Assembly (NCBI GenBank): GCA_017395105.1 | Contig: JAFPWD010000011.1 | Location: 1 to 52,456, forward strand | Origin: Clostridia bacterium | GTDB lineage: Bacteria; Bacillota; Clostridia; Christensenellales; CAG-138 | Reading direction: 5' to 3' | Length of the DNA stretch: 52,456 nucleotides | Shown: positions 44,486 to 52,456 of the stretch, piece after piece | How positions within the stretch are numbered: position 1 is the stretch's first letter | How the letters are laid out: every line of letters starts with the position of its first letter | Made by a program: the position numbers and the translations under genes | The notes under the pieces: model-generated | What the model saw: only the letters and a program-made list of their open reading frames with translations | Database searches by the model: none | Told to the model about the DNA's origin: nothing

Positions 44486-45175
44486 ATGGATATTTCAAAG
44501 CTTTTGCATAGTGATATTGAAATAAAAAATCTTTTCGATATATCCAAGACCCGCGCAGCCTTCCTCTTTGAGGGAATAAAATACCCATGGGAAGCGCTCG
44601 ATCATATCGGCGAGGCTATACTTAAAATAGGCGCTTCGCTTCCCGAGGATGAGTTCGACCATCCCAAGGATGACGTTTGGATCGCCAAGGATGCAAAGGT
44701 CTATCCCACCGCATGGATAAGCGGCCCCTGCATCATCGATCACGGCACCGAGGTGCGGCACTGCGCCTTCATCCGCGGCAATGCGCTCGTTGGGCAAAAC
44801 TGCGTTGTGGGCAACTCCGTGGAGCTGAAAAACGTTATCCTTTTCGACGGCGTTCAGACCCCGCATTATAACTATGTCGGCGACTCCATTCTCGGCTACA
44901 AGGCGCACATGGGCGCAGGCTCCATCACCAGCAACGTTAAGAGCGACCGCAGCCCCGTTGCGGTCAAATCGGGCGAGATGCAGATCGACACCGGGCGCAG
45001 AAAGTTCGGCGCGATGCTCGGCGATCAGGTCGAGATCGGCTGCAACACCGTTTTAAACCCCGGCTCCGTGATCGGCAGGGCAAGCACGGTTTACCCCGTT
45101 TCCTGCGTTCGCGGCTTCGTTCCCGCATACGCCATATACAAGGCATCCGAAGAGATAGTTTTCAAAACAAAATAA
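44486..45175 (+). CDS. Left-handed beta-helix acyltransferase, GlmU C-terminal-like
   Basis: The 229-residue protein has a helical N-terminus (about 1-60), and then hexapeptide repeats forming a left-handed beta helix (about 64-215: VWIAKDAKVYPTAWISGPCI, AFIRGNALVGQNCVVGNSVE, GDQVEIGCNTVLNPGSVIGR). HYNYVGDSILGYKAHMGAGS is like the acetyl-CoA site region of GlmU. No nucleotidyltransferase domain is present. It lies 40 bp after glmM, which suggests acetylation of glucosamine-1-phosphate or a related sugar step. The ribosome site is AAGGAAA. Confidence 0.82.
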   Translation: MDISKLLHSDIEIKNLFDISKTRAAFLFEGIKYPWEALDHIGEAILKIGASLPEDEFDHPKDDVWIAKDAKVYPTAWISGPCIIDHGTEVRHCAFIRGNALVGQNCVVGNSVELKNVILFDGVQTPHYNYVGDSILGYKAHMGAGSITSNVKSDRSPVAVKSGEMQIDTGRRKFGAMLGDQVEIGCNTVLNPGSVIGRASTVYPVSCVRGFVPAYAIYKASEEIVFKTK

Positions 45176-45213
45176 TAAAAATACTAAAAAGAATAATCAA
45201 AAGAGGTAGCAGC

Positions 45214-46548
45214 ATGCACAGAACAATGATTAAGGATATCCGCTCGATGATCGGCAATGAGGCAAAGGTCTCCGGCTTCGTGGAGAATTTCCGCGACGGC
45301 AAGAGCATGGCTTTCATCGTTATCAAGGATATCACCGGCAAGCTCCAGATCACAGTTGAGAAGGAAAAATGCCCCGATATGCTCGATGAGCTCAGCAAGA
45401 TCACGCCCGATTCGGTCATCACCTGTATCGGCCCCGTGATGGAAAACGAATACGTCAAGATGGGCGGAATCGAGATGCTTCCCACCGAGATCAAGGTCGA
45501 ATCCGTGGCGGAAGCCCTGCCCATCGTGCGCAAGGAGATCCCAGCCACCAAGAAAAAGCAGGCCGTGGAGCGCTCGTTCATCGATCAGAGGCTCAACTAC
45601 CGCTGGGTGGATCTTCGCACCGACGAGAATCAGCTTCTCTTCAAGGTGCAGAGCTGCATCGTGAATGCGATGAGACAGTATCTTATGGACAACGACTTTA
45701 TCGAGATCCATTCGCCCAAGCTGATCGGCGCGGCGAGCGAGAGCGGTGCGGACGTATTCGAGGTCAAATACTTCGACCGCAAGGCGTATCTTGCCCAGAG
45801 CCCGCAGTTTTATAAGCAGATGGCGATGGCTTCGGGCTTCGAGCGCATCTTCGAGGTCGGCCCCGTTTTCCGCGCGGAAAAATCCTTCACCAGCAAGCAC
45901 ACCACCGAGTTCACCGGCTTCGACCTTGAGATGAGCTATATCGAATCCTATCGCGACGTTATGGATATCGAGGCGGGCATGCTCGCCTATGCGCTCGGCG
46001 TGGTCAAGGAGAAGTTTGGCGAAGAAATTAAAGAAGCCTTCGGCACCGAGGTCATCGTGCCGACCCTGCCCTTCCCCGTTATCACGCTGAACGAGCTTTA
46101 CGATGAGCTTGAAAAGGAATACGGCTACAAGCCCGAGGGCGGCGACCGCAGCGATCTTACGACCGATGCTGAGAAGCTGAGCGGCGAATGGGTCATGAAG
46201 AAATACGGCCACGAATTCCTCTTTGTTGTGGACTACCCCGCCGCCAAGCGTGCGTTCTACCACATGCGCGGCGAGAACGGCAATCCCCTTGGCTACGACC
46301 TTATCTGGCGCGGCGTTGAGATCACCACCGGCGCACAGCGCGAGCACCGCTACGAACAGCTTAAAAAGCAAGCGGACGAGAAGGGGCTTGGCGAGGACGT
46401 TAAGTTCTACCTCGAGTTCTTCAAGTACGGCTGCCCGCCCCACGGCGGCTTCGGCTTGGGCGTTGACCGCCTCACGATGCTCCTTCTCGGGCTCACCATA
46501 AAGGAAGCGATGTTCCTCTTCCGCAGCCCGGACAGGCTGAATCCGTAA
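45214..46548 (+). CDS. aspS: Archaeal-type, probably non-discriminating aspartyl-tRNA synthetase
   Basis: The 444-residue class II synthetase has an N-terminal OB-fold anticodon-binding domain (about 1-110, FVENFRDGKSMAFIVIKD) and a catalytic domain. Motif 1 lies in MDNDFIEIHSPKLIGAASES, motif 2 in FEVGPVFRAEKSFTSKHTTE with FTGFDLEM, and motif 3 in GGFGLGVDRLTMLLLG. It is far shorter than the usual bacterial AspRS of about 590 residues and lacks the GAD insertion, which is the hallmark of the archaeal/eukaryal AspS2 type. Such enzymes often charge both tRNA-Asp and tRNA-Asn, the latter then amidated by GatCAB; that is inferred here. Confidence 0.9.
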   Translation: MHRTMIKDIRSMIGNEAKVSGFVENFRDGKSMAFIVIKDITGKLQITVEKEKCPDMLDELSKITPDSVITCIGPVMENEYVKMGGIEMLPTEIKVESVAEALPIVRKEIPATKKKQAVERSFIDQRLNYRWVDLRTDENQLLFKVQSCIVNAMRQYLMDNDFIEIHSPKLIGAASESGADVFEVKYFDRKAYLAQSPQFYKQMAMASGFERIFEVGPVFRAEKSFTSKHTTEFTGFDLEMSYIESYRDVMDIEAGMLAYALGVVKEKFGEEIKEAFGTEVIVPTLPFPVITLNELYDELEKEYGYKPEGGDRSDLTTDAEKLSGEWVMKKYGHEFLFVVDYPAAKRAFYHMRGENGNPLGYDLIWRGVEITTGAQREHRYEQLKKQADEKGLGEDVKFYLEFFKYGCPPHGGFGLGVDRLTMLLLGLTIKEAMFLFRSPDRLNP

Positions 46549-46580
46549 GCCCCCTATACAATAGCATATATTTGCAGCCC

Positions 46581-46619
46581 TATACCCGCCGCAAACCCGC
46601 GGCGGGTATATTAATTTTT
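46581..46619 (+). terminator. Strong terminator after aspS
   Basis: TATACCCGCCGC (46581-46592) and GCGGCGGGTATA (46599-46610) form a perfect 12-bp stem with a 6-base loop, followed by TTAATTTTT. Confidence 0.88.
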
Positions 46620-47167
46620 CACAGTATTGCAGTTTGAAAGATATTCACAAATTGCAATAACCTTACATCATTACAAAAACGCACCTCTGCCATCACCGAG
46701 TTTGGCATAAAACAGGGTGCTATATCATATATGTTGCGCCAATTATTATCATTTTATATTCAATAACCCGTTTTTGCCTAAATTAAAGGTTAAAGACATT
46801 GTGCAACTATGAACATTTGCCGTATTATCCATTTTAGACAACCTTTGAACCGTTTTAGAAATTTCGTTCTGTTTTAGCGTTAAACTCAACCGATGTCGTC
46901 AATTATTTTCTTTTATTTATTAGCTGCTTTCTCTCTCTTTTCGCGTTTTGTCAATTCTGGATAATTTGATTGCGCCATTTGAGTATTACAAGATTCTAAT
47001 TATATTATTAAGTTTGCGCAAAATGGATTGACAAGCCGATATACGGAATGATATCCTATTCTTGCAGATTGGCGGCACGATTCGCTTGATGCAAACGAGG
47101 CTCTCGTTCCTTCAAGCGCCGCGTGGCGCACGATCGAGCAATAAAAAATTTTTTATCGGAGGTCTAA
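46620..47167 (+). promoter_or_regulatory. Long AT-rich upstream region with promoter of the first clan CD-like peptidase gene
   Basis: No gene is seen in these 548 bp. TTGACA (47028-47033) and TATCCT (47052-47057), 18 bp apart, form the likely promoter. It and its upstream AT-tract (TATATTATTAA at 47001-47011) are conserved in the second paralogue's upstream region. The roughly 105-base leader ends in GGAGG ahead of the ATG at 47168. The rest is AT-rich and holds nothing recognised. Confidence 0.6.
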
Positions 47168-50100
47168 ATGAAGATCCGCAAACTCCTTGCAGCCGCTCTC
47201 GTGCTCATCATGGTATTCGCGGCGATCCCCGTCCTCTCCCTCGCAGAAGGCGTTCGCACCGTTACCTATGAAGCAAATCAGATGAGCAAGCTCGACCGCG
47301 TATGGGCACAGCTCGACGCAGCCGAAGAAAAAGCACTTCTCTCAGCATCTTCCCGCGATAAAAAGCAGGAAATTATCTCCGCCGTTTATGAAGCGGCGCT
47401 GTCCGTTAAGGAAGTTGATAAGGACAGCTTTGACAACTTCTTTGAGGATGGTTTCTCCTTCACCGTTGACGGTATGTACTGTGCATACAACTACCGCCTC
47501 AGGCATGAGATCGGCAGGATCGCGAATCCCGCTCCCCAGCCCGAGGGCATCATCGTTGAGGATTACTCCAATGGCAAGACCGTGGACACCAAGGCTCCCA
47601 ACTCCCCCAACGTTCTTCTTGTAGCCCCTTACTATGGTCTTGACAATGCGTTCACCGATCAGTATCAGAGGGAAGCCCGCTCCATCGCAAACACCACCGG
47701 CGGTGTCTACACCCTTATTCAGACCGCGAACGCTACCGGCCCCGCCATCGCTCAGAACTACACCGACAAGGGCGTTGTTATCTATGACTCCCACGGTGTT
47801 CAGCAGGGCACCTCTTCCTATCTCTGCCTCACCACCAACTCCGGCATCACCGCCAACGACTACAACAACGGTTGGGCGATCAACGCCGGCGGCGGCGAAG
47901 CTTGGATCGACGGCCGTTACATTGAAAACCACGTCAACGGCAATCTCGGCAACTGCTTCGTTTGGATGGCTATCTGCCAGGGCATGAAGCGCGGCGGTCA
48001 GGGCACCACCGGCTACGCACTTCTCCGTGCAGGTGCGGCGGCTGTTTACGGCTACTCCCAGAACGTTTCCTTCACCGGCGACTACCGGTATGAAGCGACC
48101 TTCTGGAACGAGATGAAGAACGGCGCAACCGTTCGCGATGCTATCAGCGTTATGAAGAACACCCACGGGGTTCCCGATCCCGTTGGCAACAGCCGTGCAT
48201 ACCCCATCGTTATGAGCGATGTTGATGCCTTCCCCGCAAACCCCGATTCCAACCAGGCCGTTAACTGCACCTGGACTCTCATCGACGACGGCAACGTGGC
48301 TCCCTCCGTTCAGAGCGTTACCCTCAACAGCGTAAGCGTAAACGTTGGCCAGACCAAGAGGGCTACCCTCACCGTTACCCCCGACAATGCCGACTACACC
48401 GTAACTTGGGACACCTACAACTCCGCCATCGCGACCGTAGACTCCAACGGCAACGTACGCGGCGTTTCCGCAGGCACCACCACCCTTTACGTTACCGTTC
48501 GCGACACCACGACCGGTCTCTCCTACAACCGCACCGCTACCATCACCGTTACCGGCAGCAACCCCACCCCCACCCCCACTCCCACCGCGGCTCCCGGCAC
48601 CAGCTATGAGCGCGTTTACTCCATTGAGAACGGCGGCAGGTACATCCTCGTTGCAGAAGGCTCCGTTTCCGGCAGCACCGGCTATGCCGTGGGCGGCAAC
48701 ACCGTTTCCGGCGGCCGTTACCTCAACCCCGTTTCCATCTCCGTCAGCAGCTCCAGCGCGACTGTAAGCTCCGGCGTTGATGCCATCACCTGGACCGCAG
48801 AAGGCAACTCCACCAACGGCTACACCTTCCGCAATGTTGGCAACAGCAAGTACATGGGTCTTGACTCCGCTCAGTACCTCTATCCCTCCAACACCTCCGT
48901 TGCTTGGAAGTACACCGGCTCCGGCGCTCTTGACAACCAGGTCGATACCGACGGTTACTACTACCTCTCCTACAGCTCCGGCAAGTACACCACCTCCAAG
49001 AACAGCGGCGCTATCCGCCTCTACAAGGTAGCTTCCGGCACCGTTAACCCCACCCCCACCGCAACTCCCACCGCAACTCCCACTGCGGCTCCCAACCTCT
49101 ACACCGTAACCTTCAAGGATTGGGACGGCACCGTTCTTAAGACTCAGCAGGTCGCCTACGGCGGATACGCAACTCCCCCCGCTGCTCCTTCCCGCCCCGG
49201 CTACACCTTCACCGGTTGGGACAGGTCCTACAGCTACATCACCGCCAACACCGTGATCACCGCGCTGTACACCCAGAACTACAACCCCACCCCCACCGCA
49301 ACTCCCACCGCTGCTCCCACCTCCGCGCCCGGCACCACCTATGAGCGCGTTTACTCCATCGAGAACGGCGGCAGGTACATCCTCGTTGCAGAAGGCTCCG
49401 TTTCCGGCAGCACCGGCTACGCGGTAGGCAACACCGCTTACTCCGGCAGCCGTCTGCTCAACGCTGTTTCCGTTAACGTTACCAGCTACAGCGCAACCGT
49501 AAGCTCCAATGTTGATGCGATCACCTGGGTAGCTTCCGGCAGCTCCACCAACGGCTGGACCTTCAGGAACGTTGCAAACAACAAGTACATGGGCCTCGAC
49601 TCCGCTCAGTACCTCTATCCCTCCAACACCTCCGTTGCCTGGAAGCTCACCAACTCCAACGCTCTGGACAATCAGGTGGATACCGATGGTTACTACTACC
49701 TTGCGTACAGCTCCGGCAAGTACACCACCTCCAAGACCTCGGGCGCTATCCGCATCTACAAGGTTTCCGACGGCAGCTACTTCTCCGAGCCCACTGCAGC
49801 TCCCACCGCTGCTCCCACCGCTGCTCCCACTGCAGCTCCCAACCCCGGCGGCGTACGCTATGAGCGCGTTTACTCCATCACCAGCGGCGACAAGTACGTT
49901 TTCGTTGCCGACAGCTCCGTTTCCGGCAGCACCGGCTATGCGGTAGGCAACAGCACCGTTTCCAACAACCGTTACCTTGCTCCCGTTCAGGTAACCGTTA
50001 ACTCCAACGGCACTCTGAACATTCCCGCAGGTGTGAACGCAAACGCCATCACTTGGACTGCAAGCGGCAACTCCACCAGCGGCTACAGCTTCAAGAACGT

Positions 50101-50305
50101 TGCAAACGGCAAGTACATGGGCCTTGACTCCGCTCAGTACCTCTATCCCTCCAACACCTCCGTTGCTTGGAAGTTCACCTCTTCCTACGGTCTCGACAAT
50201 CAGGTTGACACCGACGGTTACTTCTTCCTCTCCTACAGCACCGGCAGGTACACCACCTCCAAGACCTCTTCCATGATCTGCATCTACAAGGTGGTCGAGG
50301 GCTAA
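47168..50305 (+). CDS. Large secreted protein with clan CD-like cysteine peptidase domain and repeats
   Basis: The 1045 residues start with a signal peptide (about 1-26) and a helical propeptide-like part (about 27-140). Residues about 145-375 resemble a caspase/gingipain/clostripain-fold (clan CD) peptidase: VVIYDSHG with His209 and CFVWMAICQGM with Cys270, in the correct order and both after hydrophobic strands. A Big_2 Ig-like domain follows (about 380-463). After it come Thr/Pro linkers and three copies of a 140-150-residue module starting YERVYSI(E/T) (about 480-625, 722-870, 896-1045), with KYMGLDSAQYLYPSNTSVAW in each. An InlB-type beta repeat (about 643-705) lies between copies one and two. 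No dockerin or cell-wall anchor is present. The specificity is unknown; Ser/Thr/Asn-rich codons are uniform, fitting strong expression. Confidence 0.8.
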   Translation: MKIRKLLAAALVLIMVFAAIPVLSLAEGVRTVTYEANQMSKLDRVWAQLDAAEEKALLSASSRDKKQEIISAVYEAALSVKEVDKDSFDNFFEDGFSFTVDGMYCAYNYRLRHEIGRIANPAPQPEGIIVEDYSNGKTVDTKAPNSPNVLLVAPYYGLDNAFTDQYQREARSIANTTGGVYTLIQTANATGPAIAQNYTDKGVVIYDSHGVQQGTSSYLCLTTNSGITANDYNNGWAINAGGGEAWIDGRYIENHVNGNLGNCFVWMAICQGMKRGGQGTTGYALLRAGAAAVYGYSQNVSFTGDYRYEATFWNEMKNGATVRDAISVMKNTHGVPDPVGNSRAYPIVMSDVDAFPANPDSNQAVNCTWTLIDDGNVAPSVQSVTLNSVSVNVGQTKRATLTVTPDNADYTVTWDTYNSAIATVDSNGNVRGVSAGTTTLYVTVRDTTTGLSYNRTATITVTGSNPTPTPTPTAAPGTSYERVYSIENGGRYILVAEGSVSGSTGYAVGGNTVSGGRYLNPVSISVSSSSATVSSGVDAITWTAEGNSTNGYTFRNVGNSKYMGLDSAQYLYPSNTSVAWKYTGSGALDNQVDTDGYYYLSYSSGKYTTSKNSGAIRLYKVASGTVNPTPTATPTATPTAAPNLYTVTFKDWDGTVLKTQQVAYGGYATPPAAPSRPGYTFTGWDRSYSYITANTVITALYTQNYNPTPTATPTAAPTSAPGTTYERVYSIENGGRYILVAEGSVSGSTGYAVGNTAYSGSRLLNAVSVNVTSYSATVSSNVDAITWVASGSSTNGWTFRNVANNKYMGLDSAQYLYPSNTSVAWKLTNSNALDNQVDTDGYYYLAYSSGKYTTSKTSGAIRIYKVSDGSYFSEPTAAPTAAPTAAPTAAPNPGGVRYERVYSITSGDKYVFVADSSVSGSTGYAVGNSTVSNNRYLAPVQVTVNSNGTLNIPAGVNANAITWTASGNSTSGYSFKNVANGKYMGLDSAQYLYPSNTSVAWKFTSSYGLDNQVDTDGYFFLSYSTGRYTTSKTSSMICIYKVVEG

Positions 50306-50340
50306 GAAACCCGCTCCGAAAGGAGCATGCACAAGACTTA

Positions 50341-50361
50341 AAGGGCGCCGACGGCGCCCTT
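50341..50361 (+). terminator. Terminator-like hairpin after the first peptidase gene
   Basis: AAGGGCGCC (50341-50349) and GGCGCCCTT (50353-50361) are perfect complements with a 3-base loop. The following T content is low, but the stem is strong. Confidence 0.6.
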
Positions 50362-50716
50362 TCCATTTGCGCGATTTTTCCTATTTTGAAAGATTCTGTG
50401 ATTATTTTTTTCTTTTTTGTAAAGTATTTCAGTGTTTAAAGATATTTTCGATAATACATTTTCTTCTTTTTCTCTTTCATTTAGCATGTTGCAAAATACG
50501 CATATAATTTTTGCCGCTTTTGAATATTACGAAACTAAAAATATATTATTAATACGCCCTAAAATTCGTTGACAATGGTATATTAAAATGATATTCTACA
50601 GTTGCAGGCAGTGCCGCCAAGTGAGTTCGAAGCAACTTTTCGGTTCGTGATTGTATTATTCGAGCAAGCAAAAAGCACATGCCGAGCAAAAAAATTATTT
50701 TATGGAGGTCTACACT
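50362..50716 (+). promoter_or_regulatory. AT-rich upstream region and promoter of the second peptidase paralogue
   Basis: TTGACA (50569-50574) and TATTCT (50592-50597) with a 17-bp spacer match the promoter of the first copy in both boxes and in the flanking ATGATAT and TTGCAG words. The leader ends in TGGAGGTCT before the ATG at 50717. No gene is seen in the interval. Confidence 0.65.
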
Positions 50717-52456
50717 ATGAAGATCCGCAAACTCCTCGCAGCCGCTCTCGTGCTCATCATGGTATTCGCGGCGATCCCCGTTCTCTCCCTTGCAGAAGGC
50801 GTTCGCACCGTTACCTATGAAGCAAAGCAGATGAGCAAGCTCGACCGCGTATGGGCACAGCTCGACGCAGCCGAAGAAAAAGCACTTCTCTCAGCATCTT
50901 CCCGCGATAAAAAGCAGGAAATTATCTCCGCCGTTTATGAAGCGGCGCTGGGCATCAAAGAGGTTGACAAAGACAGCTTTGACAACTTCTGCAAGGACGG
51001 CTTCTCCTTCACCGTTGACGGCATGTACAATGCGTACAACTACCGCCTCAGGCATGAGATCAACAGGATCGAGAATCCCGCTCCCCAGCCCGAGGGCATC
51101 ATCGTTGAGGATTACTCCAACGGCAAGCCCGTGGACACCAAGGCTCCCAACTCCCCCAACGTTCTTCTCGTAGCACCTTACTATGGCATTGACGGCAGCT
51201 TCACCAACCAGTATAAGACCGAAGCTCAGTCCATCGCAAACGCCACCGGCGGCACTTACACCCTTATCCAGACCGCGAATGCGACCGGTCCCGCAATCGC
51301 TCAGAACTACACCAACAAGGGCGTTGTTATTTACGACTCCCACGGCGTTCAGCAGGGCACCTCTTCCTATCTCTGTCTCACCACCAACAGCGGCATCACC
51401 TCCAACGACTACAACAACGGTTGGGCGGTCAGGAGCGGCGACGAAGCATTCATCGACGGCCGTTACATTGAAAACCACGTCAACGGCAATCTCGGCAACT
51501 GCTTCGTTTGGATGGCTATCTGCGAAGGCATGAAGCGCGGCGGCCAGGGCACCACCGGTTCCGCTCTGCTCCGTGCAGGTGCGGCGGCTGTTTACGGCTA
51601 CTCCCAGAGCGTTTCCTTCCGCGGCGACTACCTCTATGAGGCTTCCTTCTGGGGCGAAATGAAGCAGGGCAAGACCGTTGCTCAGGCTATTCAGACCATG
51701 AAGAACACCGTTGGCGTAAGCGATCCTTACACCAACCCCACCGCATGGCCCATTCTTATGAGCGCCACCGATGCTTTCCCCGCAAACCCCGATGGCAGGC
51801 AGAACGTTACCTGTAACTGGACTCTCCTCGGCGGCGGCGGTGGCGGCGGCAATGCTATTCAGAGCGTTACCCTTAACAGCGTAAACGTTGCGGTCGGTTC
51901 CACCCAGAGGGCAACCCTCACCGTTACCCCCAGCAACGCAAGCTACACCACCACCTGGAGCACTTATAACTCCTCTATCGCAACCGTAGACACCAGCGGC
52001 TATGTACGCGGTGTTTCCGCGGGCACCACCACCCTTTCCGCAACCGTTCGTGACAACACTACCGGCCAGTCCTACAACCGCACTGCCACCATCACCGTTA
52101 CCGGCGGCACCACCCCCACCGCAGCTCCCGGCACCAGCTATGAGCGCGTTTACTCCATCGAAAACGGCGGCAGATACATCATCGTTGCCGAGAATTCCGT
52201 ATCCGGCAGCACCGGCTACGCTGTAGGCAACAGCACCGTTTCCGGCGGCCGTTACCTCAACCCCGTTGCCATCTCCGTCAGCAGCTCCAGCGCAAGCGTA
52301 AGCTCCAATGCCGACGCTATCACTTGGGTTGCTTCCGGTAACTCCTCCAGCGGCTACACCTTCCGCAATGTTGCCAACAACAAGTACATGGGCCTCGATT
52401 CCGCTCAGTACCTCTATCCCTCCAACTCCGGCGTTGCTTGGAAGTACACCGGCTCC
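50717..52456 (+). CDS. Second clan CD-like peptidase paralogue, cut by the window end
   Basis: The visible 580 residues repeat the architecture of 47168-50305: signal peptide, propeptide, peptidase domain with VVIYDSHG (His) and CFVWMAICEGM (Cys), a Gly-rich hinge (LLGGGGGGGN), a Big_2 domain, a short Pro/Thr linker, and the first YERVYSIENGG module. The reading frame is still open at base 52456, so the 3' end lies outside. The first ~230 bases of coding sequence are almost identical to the first gene, while the later parts diverge more. This suggests a tandem duplication followed by local gene conversion. Confidence 0.82.
   Translation, partial: MKIRKLLAAALVLIMVFAAIPVLSLAEGVRTVTYEAKQMSKLDRVWAQLDAAEEKALLSASSRDKKQEIISAVYEAALGIKEVDKDSFDNFCKDGFSFTVDGMYNAYNYRLRHEINRIENPAPQPEGIIVEDYSNGKPVDTKAPNSPNVLLVAPYYGIDGSFTNQYKTEAQSIANATGGTYTLIQTANATGPAIAQNYTNKGVVIYDSHGVQQGTSSYLCLTTNSGITSNDYNNGWAVRSGDEAFIDGRYIENHVNGNLGNCFVWMAICEGMKRGGQGTTGSALLRAGAAAVYGYSQSVSFRGDYLYEASFWGEMKQGKTVAQAIQTMKNTVGVSDPYTNPTAWPILMSATDAFPANPDGRQNVTCNWTLLGGGGGGGNAIQSVTLNSVNVAVGSTQRATLTVTPSNASYTTTWSTYNSSIATVDTSGYVRGVSAGTTTLSATVRDNTTGQSYNRTATITVTGGTTPTAAPGTSYERVYSIENGGRYIIVAENSVSGSTGYAVGNSTVSGGRYLNPVAISVSSSSASVSSNADAITWVASGNSSSGYTFRNVANNKYMGLDSAQYLYPSNSGVAWKYTGS

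Noticed and set aside
46620-47027. A riboswitch or small RNA in the long region before the first peptidase gene
   Set aside because: No conserved riboswitch core or strong structure was recognised; it is AT-rich sequence with a promoter near its end.
48550-49850. DNA-level tandem repeats resembling a CRISPR or minisatellite
   Set aside because: The short ACCCCCACC-type repeats encode Pro/Thr linkers, and the long repeats are protein modules in frame; there are no unique spacers of constant size.

Overview
The window looks like a chromosomal piece of a Gram-positive anaerobe of the Clostridia (Bacillota). The pointers are a bifurcating-type HndABCD [FeFe]-hydrogenase operon, a clostridial-length RpoD next to DnaG, paired DUF421/DUF4363 membrane genes, sigma-A promoters with 17-bp spacers, strong AGGAGG ribosome sites, and cohesin/dockerin modules on secreted proteins. 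No tRNA, rRNA or CRISPR array was seen. The species cannot be named from this.

Left end (1-4.8 kb): a complete-looking ISAs1-type insertion sequence, then a two-gene unit for a secreted subtilisin-like protease and a secreted TlpA-like thioredoxin, both ending in a type I dockerin. From 4.8 to 8 kb is a repeat-rich scar zone: two copies of a ~180-bp palindromic repeat flank a RelB/YafQ toxin-antitoxin pair whose toxin is frameshifted, followed by remnants of a conjugative or transposable element (Cys-rich protein, 5' stub of a large serine recombinase).

Defence island (8.1-22.6 kb): a type I restriction-modification operon (hsdM, hsdS, a DUF2971 gene, an AlbA_2/Schlafen-type gene, hsdR), an AlbA_2 winged-helix regulator with a palindromic operator, TnpV, the HicAB toxin-antitoxin pair, a truncated IS110 transposase, a gene fragment, and a single-chain DUF262/DUF1524 (GmrSD-like) nuclease. 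The order hsdM-hsdS-AlbA_2-hsdR recalls the E. coli prr locus, where the PrrC anticodon nuclease sits between hsdS and hsdR.

Housekeeping and energy block, mostly minus strand (23-38.7 kb): rpoD, dnaG, DUF4363, DUF421, gpsA, then a ten-gene operon (hndA, DRTGG, ATPase, HydS-like putative sensory hydrogenase, DRTGG, PHP phosphoesterase, ATPase, hndB, hndC, hndD), then an M20 amidohydrolase.

Right part, plus strand (39-52.5 kb): a membrane-anchored cohesin-like protein and a second TlpA-like dockerin protein, translationally coupled to an unusual peptidyl-tRNA hydrolase/D-serine dehydratase fusion, then glmM, a hexapeptide transferase and an archaeal-type aspartyl-tRNA synthetase. The window ends in two tandem paralogues of a large secreted protein with a clan CD-like His/Cys peptidase domain, a Big_2 domain and repeated C-terminal modules; the second is cut by the window edge. 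The most novel reading is a small non-cellulosomal cohesin-dockerin system: one surface cohesin and three dockerin proteins (one protease, two thioredoxin-fold proteins), none with a carbohydrase domain.
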